Shown one piece after another: positions 1 to 11,654 of a stretch of DNA of 64,000 nt. The translations under genes and the position numbers were made by a program. The stretch is from NCBI RefSeq assembly GCF_010015585.1, contig NW_022985072.1:705678-769677 (forward strand). Direction: 5' to 3'. How positions within the stretch are numbered: the first letter of the stretch is position 1; each line of letters opens with the position of its first letter. The notes beneath the pieces are model-generated. The model made no database searches and was not told the origin of the DNA. It saw only the letters and a list, made by a program, of their open reading frames with translations. The stretch is from Eremomyces bilateralis CBS 781.70 (taxonomy: Eukaryota > Ascomycota > Dothideomycetes > Eremomycetales > Eremomycetaceae).

Positions 1-1634
1 TTGGATAGTAGCCTCGAGCTGCCCAAAGTGTTAGCGAATTTCGATTCCATGTATAAAATTATTAAGACGGGGAATAAACTCACCTGGCTCTTCCTCACAT
101 CCTTCCTCTGCGCCAATGCGACATACAACGGCTTTCCATTGGCCATCTTCTGGTTCATCTCCGAAACGGCCTTGGTCGCCTCATCCGGATTCGAGAAGCA
201 GACGAAGCCGAAGCCCTTGCTCTTGCCCAGGACGCGCTTCTCACCCTTGATGGTGACCTTGTCGGATTCCTTGGTGTCCTTTTTGGTCTCTTTGTCCTCG
301 CCTTCGGAGTCCTTCTTCTCCTCTTTGTCGTCCTTCTTCTCCTTGGCCTCCTTGACCTCCTTGACCTCTTTGTCCTCCTTCTCCGCCTTCTCTTCTTTCT
401 CCTCCTTGTCTTCCTTGTCTTCCTTGTCTTCCTTGTCTTCCTTGTCAGCCTCGTCCTTGGTCTCCTCATCCTTAGCGGCAGCATCTTCGCTGCCAGCAGG
501 GGTGGTATCACGCATCACCTTGGCGCTGGTGATGGTGCCGAAAGGAGTGAACATGTCCCGCAGCTTCTCGTCGTCGACATCGTCGTCGAGGTTCTTGACG
601 TAGAGGTTGACGCCCTGGTACTTGGACTGCTTCTCGAGACGAGCAGCCTCGTATTGCTTGCGGAGTTCTTCCTCACGTTCATGCTTCTTCTGCGCACGGC
701 CGACGTATAGCTTCTGGCCCTTGAAGTCGGAGTCGTTCAGGGCCTCGACAGCAGTGGAGGCATCCTCGTGTCTGGCGTAGTTGACGAAGCCAAAGCCGCG
801 GCTCTTGCCGGCATCATCGCGAGCGAGGGACGCAGAGGTGATCTGGCCGTACTTCTCAAAGAGATCGGCGAACTCCTTGTCAGTGGCGTCCTGGTCGACA
901 TTCTTGACGTAGATGTTGGTGAAGTTGGCCTTCATCTCCTCGAACTTGCTCATGCGCTCCTTCTTGGGGATATGATGACCAACGTAGACCTTCTTCTCGT
1001 TGAGAAGCATGCCGTTGACGTGCTTGATGGCATTGTTGGCCGCCTCAGCCGTCTCGTAGTGAACGAATCCGTATCCCTTGGAGTTGCCCATCTCATCCTG
1101 AGCGACCTTGCAGCTGAGAATGTTTCCGAACGCAGCAAAGGTATCATGCAGCGCCTTGTTATCGATAGCGGTGTCCAAGTTCTTGATGAAGACGTTACCC
1201 TGGCCGGTCTTGCGGAGGGCGGGATCACGCTGAGACCACATGATGCGGCAGGGTCGTCCCTTAATAACGGTATAATTGAGTTCTTCAAGAGCCTTCTCAC
1301 CGTCGTCGGAGGAATTGTAGTTGACGTACGCGTAGCCAAGGGAGCGTCGGGTAACGGCGTCACGACAAACACGGATGGACGCAACCTGGCCGATTTGGGA
1401 AAACAGCTCAAACAACATTGCCTCAGTGACGGACGGGTCGAGCTCGCCAACATAAAGCGAAGCGCTGTTGGGGTGCGCGGTGGTGGAAACTGTCGCGGAG
1501 GTCGGCGTGGAAAGATCGGCGGGAGCAGCACCAGCAACGTTGGTGTTGACGCTGGTGCCGTTCACATCACCAGCATCGGCGGTGGGAGCGGCATTGGGAG
1601 CCGGGGAAGTGGCAGTCGCGGCTTCGGCAGACAT
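1..1634 (-). CDS. pab1: Polyadenylate-binding protein Pab1 (C-terminal part lies outside the window)
   Basis: Cytoplasmic poly(A)-tail binding protein that couples mRNA stability and translation through eIF4G. ATG at 1634. The exon 1634-84 encodes 517 codons with four RRMs: RRM1 opens with [16 protein letters not shown]2 has [17 protein letters not shown]3 has [14 protein letters not shown] and RRM4 has [14 protein letters not shown]. An Ala/Pro/Thr-rich N-terminus precedes RRM1. RRM4 is split: after TSAKVMRDT comes an insert of roughly 90 residues rich in Lys, Asp and Glu ([11 protein letters not shown]), then the RNP1 strand [11 protein letters not shown] resumes. An intron at 83-19 (donor GTGAGT, branch GCTAAC, acceptor GGGCAG) leads into exon 18-1 (LEATIQ), as in other fungal Pab1 proteins. 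The linker and C-terminal MLLE domain lie beyond position 1. The family call is secure; the intron is read from splice signals. Confidence 0.97.
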   Translation of the reverse strand, partial: MSAEAATATSPAPNAAPTADAGDVNGTSVNTNVAGAAPADLSTPTSATVSTTAHPNSASLYVGELDPSVTEAMLFELFSQIGQVASIRVCRDAVTRRSLGYAYVNYNSSDDGEKALEELNYTVIKGRPCRIMWSQRDPALRKTGQGNVFIKNLDTAIDNKALHDTFAAFGNILSCKVAQDEMGNSKGYGFVHYETAEAANNAIKHVNGMLLNEKKVYVGHHIPKKERMSKFEEMKANFTNIYVKNVDQDATDKEFADLFEKYGQITSASLARDDAGKSRGFGFVNYARHEDASTAVEALNDSDFKGQKLYVGRAQKKHEREEELRKQYEAARLEKQSKYQGVNLYVKNLDDDVDDEKLRDMFTPFGTITSAKVMRDTTPAGSEDAAAKDEETKDEADKEDKEDKEDKEDKEEKEEKAEKEDKEVKEVKEAKEKKDDKEEKKDSEGEDKETKKDTKESDKVTIKGEKRVLGKSKGFGFVCFSNPDEATKAVSEMNQKMANGKPLYVALAQRKDVRKSQVSLFPVLIILYMESKFANTLGSSRLLS

Positions 1635-1783
1635 GATCTGAGAGATTATCAGCTTCTTGTGAGGGAGTTGGGCTGGCGCGATCCACTGCCGTATCTCGCA
1701 GCTGCCACGTTCAAACATACGCTTGTGAAGTTGTGTGTCTTTGAGATTAGGTGAGACAAAGAGTGAGAGTTGGAGAAACGAAG

Positions 1784-1848
1784 CTGCAGAACGTGATGTC
1801 AGCGACACAACCGGGCACATTTCCAAGACCAAAAGAGGCAATACTCAC
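1784..1848 (-). other. Probable 5' UTR intron of pab1
   Basis: On the minus strand, 150 bases upstream of the pab1 ATG, there is a GTGAGT donor at 1848, a GCTGAC branch-like motif and a CTGCAG acceptor ending at 1784, giving a 65-base intron in the leader. This is inferred from splice signals only. A CACGTG box lies further upstream near 2180, in the expected promoter region. Confidence 0.5.
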
Positions 1849-2676
1849 GGTGCTATGAACGGAGTTCAGATAAACCTTTCGAAGCTAGACCAGGTGGTGC
1901 GACTGAAAGGGAAGGGAGGACAGTTCAACGGGTGAGACTGTGATGGGAGATGGAGATGGAGTGTTGTCGTGGAATTCGACGGGATTTTCAGGATTTTCAA
2001 TTTTTTTTGGGCTTCAGATCCGAGATTTAGTGAAGAGAAGAAAGACAAGAATGAGGCTCTTTGAAAGAAACTCAGACTGAAAAGCGTGGATGCGAAGAGG
2101 CAAGGCCAAAGGTTTTTTTAGAGGCTTTGGAGTTTCGCGTTGATGGGAGTCCACAAAGAAATTTTGGGTGGGTGGTGGTCACGTGAGATAACGCCTGTGA
2201 ATGCCTGAGGCAATAAAGCAGATGAAATAATCTGGTTGTGAAGAAAAGAACTTTTAATCATCCAGGAGAAAAACAACTATTAGGAGAACAATACACAACC
2301 AATGCTCGAGTTGCGGTATTTCAATCACTAAACCTTGTGTTGGAACTTGAAAATCCAAACAGTATCTTAATATGTCACATGTTACTTGGCACATCATTTC
2401 GATCTCTACTATTTGCATACTATATTGACCATGTTTCTTTGTACGTCTACCAATCCTAAGCAAGGACTAAGGAGTGATGCTGTCGTCCTGCACAAAGGAT
2501 CAAACCACAACTCGCTGCTATACAAGAAAATATAAAAATATTACAATGCAAGGTATCCCTACCTGCCTTGGTAAGAAAGATCATCATCAGCCATTTCTCA
2601 ATACTCCCATAATCCCTTTAAGAATTGTATCCCCAAAATCCCCCAAACGAAATCCCCCGTCAATCCCCCATGAAAC
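1849..2676. other. Intergenic: pab1 promoter/leader and 3' flank of the membrane-protein gene
   Basis: No supportable gene. It holds the upstream region of pab1 (minus strand), including a CACGTG hexamer near 2180, and the AT-rich 3' flank of the gene ending at 2677. Short frames here look random. Confidence 0.6.
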
Positions 2677-4353
2677 CTAATACCCATCATCCCAAATCTC
2701 CGCCGGGCTCTTCACCAGCTCCGCCGTCGGACTCCCATACACCTTCTTCTCCCACTTCTTCTTCTCCTTCCGCTCCCGCTGCCCCACCAAATGCGGCGTC
2801 ACCGGCGTAATCGGCGTGAACGGCATGTACGGACTATACGGCGTATGCGGCACCCCCGCCGTATTGGGCGTGCGCACCGTCCGTGGGATCCCTTGCATTA
2901 GCCGATCGCGCTTCCGCTCCACGTACGTCGTCTTGGTGGCTTCGGGGGCGAAGGAGTCGCCGCCCATGGCGCGGAGAGGGAGCGCGCCGCTGGAGGTGGA
3001 GGCGGATTTGGAGTTGTTGAAGGGGCGGGGGGCGGCGGGGTCAGGGGAGTGCATGTAGGGTCCGCGGTGGGGGGCGGGGTTGGGAAGGGGTGCGGGTTGG
3101 TCGAGCTCCTCATCGGCGTAGTCCTCGACTTGGGGTTGAGGCTGGGGCTGAGGCTGCGGTATGCCGGAAGGAAGGGGAGGGGACTCCATGGTGCCCTGGC
3201 TGGCGAAAGTCTGCGATGTGTGCGGTGTATTTGGGTTTGACGGAGGTTCCGGTGGCGGCCCAGGGTTGTAGAAGCGTGGGGATAGTGGGGCGCGCTCGTC
3301 CTCGCTGCCATCCTCCTTGCGAATGGGAGCACTAATGCGAAGATTCCGGAGCGCTTTCCGCGTCTTACTTGTGCTGGCTGTAGAGCCCATGGAAGATGTT
3401 CGACTTTCCCGGCGGAGAAGGTTCCGCTTCGGTGATGTTGGCGGCGGGCCGGTTTGTGTCGGAGGGTTGGCGAGGAAGGCTTGTTGTCGATGTTGGTGAT
3501 CTTGATGGAATCCGGCTCCGGCTCGGATTGGGGAGGTGGGACTCCTCGGGCCGCTGGGACCCTCGCTATCCGGAGGATATATGGCGCGGATGGGGCTCCG
3601 TGGACTTGATGGGCTATGTGGGCCGGGGATGTCGAGTCGTTCGGCGTCCGTCTTGACGCGAAGAATGCGTTTATCTTGTGGATTGCATGGTACGTCTTCA
3701 GGGTGTGTCTGTTGGATTTCGTCCTCATCCTCGATAGCGAATATTTCGCTCTGCGACGCTTTCTTCGCGTCATGCTCCATGACCGCTGCATAGAGTCTAT
3801 CCATCTCCTTTTGCCGATCCTCTCTGTCGCGCTGGATGATGTTCTCGTCAAATGAGGCAAAGCCGGGACTATTCGGTTGACTGGTAGCCCGACTGTTCGG
3901 TGCAGTGCTGCCGCCTCGAGAGGTCAAGCTGGTCACGCTCTTTTTCATGCTGTGGGTGAGGTTGAGCTTGCCCTTGATCCACGATCGGGAGGTGCTTGTA
4001 GGCGATACCGGCGACGGATCGAATGCCTGTGCCGGGGACTTGGTCATTTCTATTTCAGGTGCCGGGTCGCCAGCCATGGCCCTCTGTCTCTTGGGTCGGC
4101 CGATAACGAGGATCAAGAATCCGACCACGACAACTGAGACGCAATATGCGCCGATAATGCCGCAGATTTGCGCGGGCAATATCGACTTCTCCACTGGATG
4201 TGCGGGTGGTTCCAATAATCCTCGTTTCTTCACATCTGCGATATCCAACTGCGATTGTGGCGAAAGTCCGGGTCGGGCGGCTGCTGTGGTACAGTAGAAA
4301 CAGAGAATCACAGTGAGGAGATGAGCAGGATTGCCCGGTAGTGAGAGGAGCAT
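2677..4353 (-). CDS. Unidentified single-pass membrane protein with long disordered Pro/Ser-rich tail
   Basis: I do not recognise the function. The 558-residue protein is read in one exon from the ATG at 4353, chosen because it opens directly into a signal-peptide-like stretch (LLTVILCFYCTTAAA, residues 12-26); the frame is open 36 codons further upstream. A single membrane segment lies at about residues 63-85 (CVSVVVVGFLILVIG) and is followed at once by basic residues (RPKRQR), so the tail is predicted cytosolic. The remaining 470 residues are low-complexity, rich in Pro, Ser and Gln, with SP and TP motifs typical of phosphorylation sites and a short PQPQPQPQ run. The conserved-looking C-terminus ends AEIWDDGY. 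The design resembles fungal cell-surface sensors or anchors, but this is inference only. Confidence 0.8.
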   Translation of the reverse strand: MLLSLPGNPAHLLTVILCFYCTTAAARPGLSPQSQLDIADVKKRGLLEPPAHPVEKSILPAQICGIIGAYCVSVVVVGFLILVIGRPKRQRAMAGDPAPEIEMTKSPAQAFDPSPVSPTSTSRSWIKGKLNLTHSMKKSVTSLTSRGGSTAPNSRATSQPNSPGFASFDENIIQRDREDRQKEMDRLYAAVMEHDAKKASQSEIFAIEDEDEIQQTHPEDVPCNPQDKRILRVKTDAERLDIPGPHSPSSPRSPIRAIYPPDSEGPSGPRSPTSPIRAGAGFHQDHQHRQQAFLANPPTQTGPPPTSPKRNLLRRESRTSSMGSTASTSKTRKALRNLRISAPIRKEDGSEDERAPLSPRFYNPGPPPEPPSNPNTPHTSQTFASQGTMESPPLPSGIPQPQPQPQPQVEDYADEELDQPAPLPNPAPHRGPYMHSPDPAAPRPFNNSKSASTSSGALPLRAMGGDSFAPEATKTTYVERKRDRLMQGIPRTVRTPNTAGVPHTPYSPYMPFTPITPVTPHLVGQRERKEKKKWEKKVYGSPTAELVKSPAEIWDDGY

Positions 4354-6076
4354 CGTTGCTGAAGCTGTGGGAGTTACAGCTTGTCGCGGAGGGGGATTAA
4401 TATGCTGGAGGTCGAACTCATCCTGTGGAGACAGGAGTTCGATGGAACGGGCAAGTGTCACGTATATCAGAGGGCGGCGATCTTGACTTGTCCAAAATGC
4501 AAATCATGCGAGAGATGTGATGGGCTCCGGTACGAAAGTCATGTCATGCGAGCCAATGTTCCTCTTGACGAGCATGGTAAGCCGCAAAGTGGCCGGCCAA
4601 TGGGCCTCGAGGCGTACACAGCATCCGACCTGCTGGCGACGAAAACTGGTAGTGTTCCTGTGCATATCGCCAATCCCATTGATCCAGTCAGCGTCGAGAC
4701 GTCGAGCGGTTACAAGGATGGTGAAGAATTGAGGGGAGAGTGATATTGACGATTCGACTCGGCCCGCTGATTGGCTTGACTCCGTGTGACGGCTGATGCC
4801 AGGCACGTCGTTTTAGCGCCCTGGGCAACGCGACGGGAAGACGATTGGACCGAGCAAAGAAACGATCACCTCCATGCTAAAGTTAGCGGGTGATGGGACA
4901 GGGCATCCCAACCGATCCGGCGGGGTCGTCCGCAAGTGGGATGAAAATGCATGAGCAAGTTGCAAGGGAACAATCTCCCGACTCTGTGCTCGCCTACTCG
5001 GCTCCGATCATAAGTCCACTCGTTACAGACCGATATCAAACTCGGTAGCGATAAGGAGGATTCAAAAGGAGGATTCAACAGCAAGCTGCGGTTTCTGCCC
5101 CAAATATTAGCAGTTGTAATACCAGTGAATCCGCTTCAAGCCTTCAAGCACTACGGTCAGATATCCTGGACCAATGAAGCTCCACGTCCTTGCCGGTGTT
5201 GTCCATTTGAACCTACTCCGTACAAACATCCTGTTTTCTTCAAGCAACGCCTGTGTCGAGGGTTGAACCCATTACAGAACAGAATTGAAGTCTGATATCT
5301 GCAGTGGTCTGTTTGATGATGTCCAGATGGGTACTGTCCTGACAGCCTGCAGTGAGGGTGGACTGGTGAAGGTATGCTGCGCCACAGGATGCTGGCCTGG
5401 GGATGGTATGCGCCACAATACGAAACCTCTCCTACTCCTAAGTCTTACCAATTGCCAACTGAATCGAGAATCTCTCCGCTTCTTCTCCTTCTTCTCCTTC
5501 TTCTTCTTCTTCTTTTTCTTCAATCAGCCCAACTTGAAATGGTCGTATGTCTTTCTATGCAAATAGCTTGTGATGCTGTGTCATCGTGGCTGCTTGAACA
5601 GTCGTCACCGCTCCAACCATCGAATGCAGAGAATTCAGGATTAGCGGAGACAGTGGTGAACAGCATTCCGCGGAATCCGCGTTCCGACATGTTGAAATCT
5701 CATGCCTCCGCAGATACCTCCGCGCAGTCTTGGCTACTCCTTATGTCGCCCTTAGATTTGCCCTTGGCCAGCACAGCCGCGGAATCCGTATCTGCCAAAT
5801 CCTCTCTCCGAATGCTAGAATTATGGACTATTACCCTTGGCAAAGGCGTCTTCGCATTGTAGAAGCATATCTTCGATCCGCATGGGAGAAGGCAGAGCCA
5901 CAGGATTGACATGACTCCGGTGTACTTATATCTGTCTTTTTTGTAATTCAATCGTCATTTTCTATTTGAATTGAAGTTTATTCGAGTTCTTCAAGGCGCT
6001 TTAGATAGCAGCTTTACTCTTCTTATTGAATTAATCGACACTCGTTTACAACTGATTCTTCTTTCTTGCATGGGCT
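4354..6076. promoter_or_regulatory. Divergent promoter region between the membrane protein and the ABC transporter
   Basis: This 1.7 kb stretch separates two divergently transcribed genes. Its frames show no recognisable domain. A strong pyrimidine tract (CTT/CTC repeats) lies at about 5478-5522. The AT-rich 5930-6076 stretch directly precedes the transporter ATG and is the likely leader. No specific transcription-factor site can be asserted. Confidence 0.5.
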
Positions 6077-9000
6077 ATGGAGGACCAACGCCATCCAAAA
6101 GCAGCTCCATCCGAGTCTACGACAACAACATCTATCATAGAAAATGATTGCAACAAACACGACGGTGCTCTAGACCAAGAACTGCGTATGAACAAGGAGG
6201 TCTCTGAACTCGTTCGGAGCTTGACAAACATGTCTCACTCGGCTTCCAGCAGTTTGTTCCCAGTGCAACAAAATTCACCACTCGACCCCAACGGTTCCCT
6301 ATTCAGCGCCAGACTTTGGGCAAAATCCTTCTTCGACCTTCGCACCAGCACCTCTGGAGGCAACCCACCACGGACCACGGGCATTTCATGGACCAATCTC
6401 AACGCTTACGGCTTTGGGTCTGCCACCGGTTTCCAGAAGAGTGTTGGCAATGTGTTCCTCGACGGGGTGAACGTATTCAACAAGCTTTTTTGCAAGGAGC
6501 AGCAGCGCATTGACATACTCCGTGACTTGGATGGCGTGGTTCATAGTGGCGAAATGTTCGCTGTTCTCGGACCGCCCGGGTCGGGATGCTCAACGCTTCT
6601 ACGGACCATTGCTGGCGACACGTATGGATTTCACGTCGACGCCAACATCAACTATTCGGGCATTCCCCCGAAGAAGATGCGCACGGCATTCCGGGGGGAG
6701 GCCATATACACCGCCGAGGTGGATGATCACTTTCCGCACCTGACCGTCGGGGATACTCTCTACTTTGCTGCTCGAGCCCGGTGCCCCAAGAATATCCCGG
6801 AAGATATCTCTCGAGTCGAGTATGCTGAGCATCTTCGCGACGTGATCATGGCAATGTTCGGTATTTCTCACACCAAGAACACCCGAGTAGGAGACCAGTA
6901 CATCCGAGGAGTTAGCGGTGGTGAAAGGAAACGTGTGACCATTGCGGAGGCGGCGTTGAGTTATTCTCCTCTCCAATGTTGGGATAACAGTACTAGAGGT
7001 CTTGACTCTGCAAATGCAATTGAGTTCTGCCGCGCTCTGAGGACACAGGCCGATATCATGGGCAGCACGTCGTGTGTGGCCTTGTATCAAGCACCACAAG
7101 CCGCTTATGAAGTAAGCTCCTCCCTTTAGAAAACGATTTTGAGAGATTCTAACCATATCAAAGCTTTTTCACAAAGTGATCGTTCTGTACGAAGGCAGAC
7201 AGATATTCTTTGGCAAGACCTCTGAAGCCAAATCCTACTTTGAAGAACTGGGCTTCGTTTGCCCTGAGCAACAAACTACTGCCGACTTCCTCACCTCAAT
7301 GACCAACGCATCCGAGCGAATTATCAAGCCGGGCTGGGAAAGTCGGACTCCAAGGAGTTCTGAGGAGTTTGCTCAAGCTTGGAAAAACAGTCAGCACCGC
7401 GCTCGCCTGATGATCGAAATCGAAGATTACAACCGGCGCCACCCGTTCGGCGGAGACCACTACCAGAAGTTCCTCGAGTCTCGCAAGATCGACCAATCCG
7501 ATTCGCAGCGTGAGAAGTCGCCGTTCACTCTGTCATACCTCGAGCAGGCAGCTCTCACCATGTGGCGCTCTTGGACGCTCCTCAAGTCCGACCCAAGTGT
7601 CACTGTCGCCATGCTGATTCTCAATATCTTCGAGGGATTGATTCTCAGCAGTGTCCTTTACAACGTCCCAGCAGACACGACCGGATTTTTCGGGCGGTGC
7701 ATCTTGCTCTTCATGGTTGTTCTTTTGAATGCCTTCGGCAGCATCCTCGAAATTATGACGCTCTACGCGAAACGTAGAGTTGTTGAAAAACACTCCCGAT
7801 ATGCCCTCTATCATCCCAGCGCCGAAGCTCTATCAGCCATGGTGGTGGATTTGCCCTATAAGATCGTTAACGCCACCATTGTCAATATGGCCTTATACTT
7901 CATGGGCAATCTGCGACGCGAGCCTGGTCCCTTCTTCTTTTTTTACCTTTTCTCCATCGTCACAGTGATAATGATGTCGATGATGTTTCGGTTCATCGGA
8001 TCCGTCACGAAGTCGATGTCTCAGGCTATGGGACCGGCGTCAATTATCCTCCTCATCATTGTCTTATATTCTGGGTTCGCGATTCCCCCAAAATACATGC
8101 TGGGCTGGATTGGATGGACCCGATGGCTGAATCCGATCTACTATGCGATAGAGAGCGTCTTTCTCAACGAGTTCAGCGGGCGTCCGTTTCCATGTGCGAA
8201 CTTCATTCCTTCAGGGCCCGGCTATGAATTCATTTCAGGCATGCAGCGCGCATGCTCAACAGCAGGTTCGGTTCCGGGTCAAGATTTCGTCGACGGCTCT
8301 GCATTCGTAGAGGCTTCGTTCGGCTTCGTCAACTCTCATAAATGGCGGAACCTGGGAATTCTGGCGGCATTCCTGATATTTTTCCTCGCTTTGCATTTGG
8401 TGGCCACAGAGTACGTCGCTTCAGAACGATCTAAAGGTGAGGTGCTCGTCTTCACTCGCAGGGCTTTGGCAAAGCTTTCGAAGAGGATGACTACAGATAT
8501 CGAAATTGGCGAAGTCGCTAAATCGTCACTCAACAGCCCTGGTGAGTCGGAAAAGGTGACCGGTATGGAGGACAAGACATCTGTTTTCCATTGGCAGAAT
8601 ATCTGTTACGATATAAAGATCAAGGGGGAACAGCGACGAATCTTGGACCACGTAGATGGCTGGATTAAGCCTGGCACTTTGACTGCTTTAATGGTAAGTT
8701 CAGGAGCTGCATCGCGGACTGCCAACATCAGTTAACCATCTGCTTCTTTGTGATTACAGGGCGTCTCTGGAGCGGGCAAGACAACACTCCTTGATGTCCT
8801 TGCTAGCCGGGTTACCATGGGGGTGATCAGTGGCTCCATGCTGGTCGATGGAAAGCTCAGAGATCGATCTTTCCAGCGCAAGACCGGTTATGTTCAGCAG
8901 CAAGATCTCCACCTTCACACTTCAACTGTGCGAGAAGCACTCAATTTCAGTGCTCTTCTGCGCCAACCGGCCCGCTACTCCCGCCAGGAAAAGCTCGACT

Positions 9001-10800
9001 ATGTGGACACGGTTATCACACTTCTCGACATGGAAGACTACGCAGACGCTGTCATCGGCGTCCCTGGAGAGGGCCTCAATGTAGAGCAGCGCAAGAGGCT
9101 CACGATCGCTGTTGAACTCGCGGCTCGTCCAGATTTGCTCCTTTTTCGTAAGTTATTGCCGCTGATACGGAACATTTGAAGCTAACCTATTGAAGTCGAC
9201 GAGCCTACTTCTGGATTAGACAGTCAAACCTCGTGGTCGATCTCCAGCCTGATGAAAAAGCTGACAGGGAGCGGACAAGCCGTCTTATGCACCATTCACC
9301 AGCCTTCTGCTGTATTGTTTCAACGATTTGATCGGCTTCTTCTATTAGCCAGCGGGGGTCGAACGGTCTATTTTGGCGAGATTGGCAAAAACTCAAAGGT
9401 CTTAGTCGACTATTTCGTCCGCCATGGCGCCCCTGACTGCCTGCCCGGTACCAACCCTGCCGAGTATATGTTAGAAGTGATCGGAGCCGCTCCGGGGGCT
9501 CACACTGATATCGACTGGCCCGCTTTGTGGCGTACGAATCCCGAGTACCAGGAAGTCCAACACGAGCTGGTCAGGTTGAGCAATTTTGAAAAAAAGACTG
9601 AGCCATCACCAAAAGACGCCTTGGATTTTGAGGAGTTTGCCGCTCCATTCAGTGTCCAGTTCTTGGAAGTAACAAATCGGGTTCTTGGGCAATATTGGCG
9701 CAGTCCTTCGTACATATATTCCAAAGCCTTGTTATCCATCGGAACAGTGAGAAGTCTTCCGTTTTACTTTACCCAGAATCAGTTGGAGCTAATTCTCACA
9801 GGTGCTGCTCATCGGTCTTTCTTTCATCAACGCGGAAAATACTTCCCGCGGTCTTCAAAATCAAATGTTCGGAGTTTTGATGGTCCTTATGGTTTTCCCA
9901 CAAATCGTCAATCAGACCATGCCCACGTTCATATCTCAGCGAACATTATATGAGGCTCGGGAGCGGCCGTCGAAAGCCTATTCCTGGCAGGCGTTTTTCG
10001 TGGCGAACATTCTTGTTGAGACCCTTTGGAATTCGGTATGAAGTTCCTAGTCATCGACTTCGGTTTAAAGCGTGCTGACCTATCACAGCTTATGGCAGTT
10101 TTCTGCTTCGTGTGCTGGTACTTCCCAATTGGCCTATACCGAAATGCTGCCTATACAGATTCGGTTCACTCACGTGCCATCACTCTCTGTCTTCTTGTCT
10201 GGATGTTCCTCGTCTTCAGCAGCACCTTCACCTATTTGGTGATAGCTGGGCTTGATAGTGCCGAACTGGGAGGCGTCATTGTTACCCTCCTCTTCATCAT
10301 GATGTACGCTTTTTGCGGGTAAGTTTGTCCTAGTTCAAAGTGTTCCTCTCAACGTGTTACTGATTGCCATCGACAGGATTATCGCCCCGCCCAACGAACT
10401 CCCAGGCTTCTGGATCTTCATGTACCGGGTAAATCCGCTCACATATATCGTCGATGGATTCTTGGGCACTGCGTTAGCAAATGCCCCCATGCGCTGCGCC
10501 TCGGAGGAGATTATACATTTTATGCCACCCATCGGACGCACATGCGGCGAGTACCTGACGCAGTACATCGACAATGCGGGCGGTTCTATTCTCAATCCCA
10601 ATGCTGGGAACAACACCGAATGTCAGTACTGCCCTGTTACCGACACGAATAGCTTCCTCACGGCGCTCGGCGTAAGCTTCGATAACAGGTGGATGGATTT
10701 CGGCCTGATGTGGGTTTTCTGTGTCTTCAACATCGTTGCTGCTCTCGGACTCTACTGGCTAGTTCGAGTTCCCAAAAACAAGAAGGTCAAGAAGGAATAA
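6077..10800 (+). CDS. PDR/CDR-type ABC transporter (ABCG full transporter)
   Basis: Plasma-membrane ATP-driven efflux pump of the pleiotropic drug resistance class, expected to export azoles, toxins or metabolites. Seven exons: 6077-7111, 7164-8693, 8760-9147, 9196-9746, 9802-10035, 10089-10318 and 10377-10800, encoding 1463 residues, the usual PDR length. The order is NBD1-TMD1-NBD2-TMD2. NBD1 has the PDR-specific degenerate Walker [12 protein letters not shown] (Cys for Lys), signature [13 protein letters not shown] and Walker [14 protein letters not shown]2 has the canonical Walker [12 protein letters not shown], degenerate signature [12 protein letters not shown] and Walker [14 protein letters not shown]2 shows the [20 protein letters not shown] block and the Cys-containing last loop. 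All six introns have GT-AG ends and keep the frame, with no premature stop, so the gene looks functional. A Baeyer-Villiger monooxygenase follows on the same strand. The substrate cannot be told from sequence. Confidence 0.95.
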
Positions 10801-11654
10801 TTTGGCTGTAGTGTTGGAAATTGTGGGCTCGACTTTCCGTCTGCCTGGACATCTGCGGTTGTCCATTTGTCATTGTAGATCACACCTTAGGTAGACTACT
10901 TGCACTTTATTCGTGCAGTTTTCGATATTTTAATATAACATTATCAACATAGGTATACAATGAAGCTCCGCCTAGCTCTTAGATGATGAGGACTGAAGCT
11001 CACCTCGCTAGCACCTCAGGAGCAGATCTACGCCACCACGATTGGTCGAAAGAGCCGGAATGTCCTCACCCGCTCTGCGAGGAGTCGTTGAGCTCCGAGA
11101 TGCACTTTAAGAACCACGCGGCGCGGGTTCACAACATTTTCTTGTAACCAAGCTATCTGCTGACCATATAGAGCACTCTAATTCCTTGTGCTCTTGCGCG
11201 CCAGTAGTGTACGAACATTCCGTCCATCAAGTCGAAGTCTCAGCCGTTCTCCCTGTCGACGGTAGCGTTTTGACTGTTCAAAAAGATTCCTCCGATACAG
11301 GTCCCAGTGTTCTAATAGTCCGCAGAAATGCAGTCGATCGCTATTACCATTGGATATCTACTTACTATTCCTCTTCAGTCAGAACTCGGAATTTACTATC
11401 TGAAATACGTTATCCACAGATCCTGACCGGTGCGGGGCAACGAAGCGTCGAAGCCGAATATCTTGGATGGCGCTGGATATCCCCGCACCAATTCGGATCA
11501 ACCTTGGTTCAAAATACTATCCGATGTCCATCGCGACGTTGCCGGTTCGCTGCCTTGGCGATATGGTACGTATGTCTTGTGACGGCGTCGCTTCAGATTT
11601 GCCCAGGCAGTGCGCATCTCGTCTTGTTGAGCTCATTCTGCAGACTATTCCACC
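10801..11654. other. Intergenic between ABC transporter and monooxygenase
   Basis: 3' flank of the transporter (AT-rich around 10920-10970) and promoter of the monooxygenase. One frame (11186-11743) is open here but overlaps the monooxygenase start and has no recognisable feature. Confidence 0.5.

Noticed and set aside
155-511. Arg/Lys-rich minus frame
   Set aside because: Out-of-frame reading of the charged Pab1 insert.
768-1754. 328-residue plus-strand frame opposite pab1
   Set aside because: It is antisense to the conserved Pab1 RRMs and shows no domain; its Val/Gly-rich make-up is a shadow of the coding strand.
5285-5862. Frames around the CT tract upstream of the ABC transporter
   Set aside because: Phe or Leu runs come from the pyrimidine repeat; no domain or splice structure.
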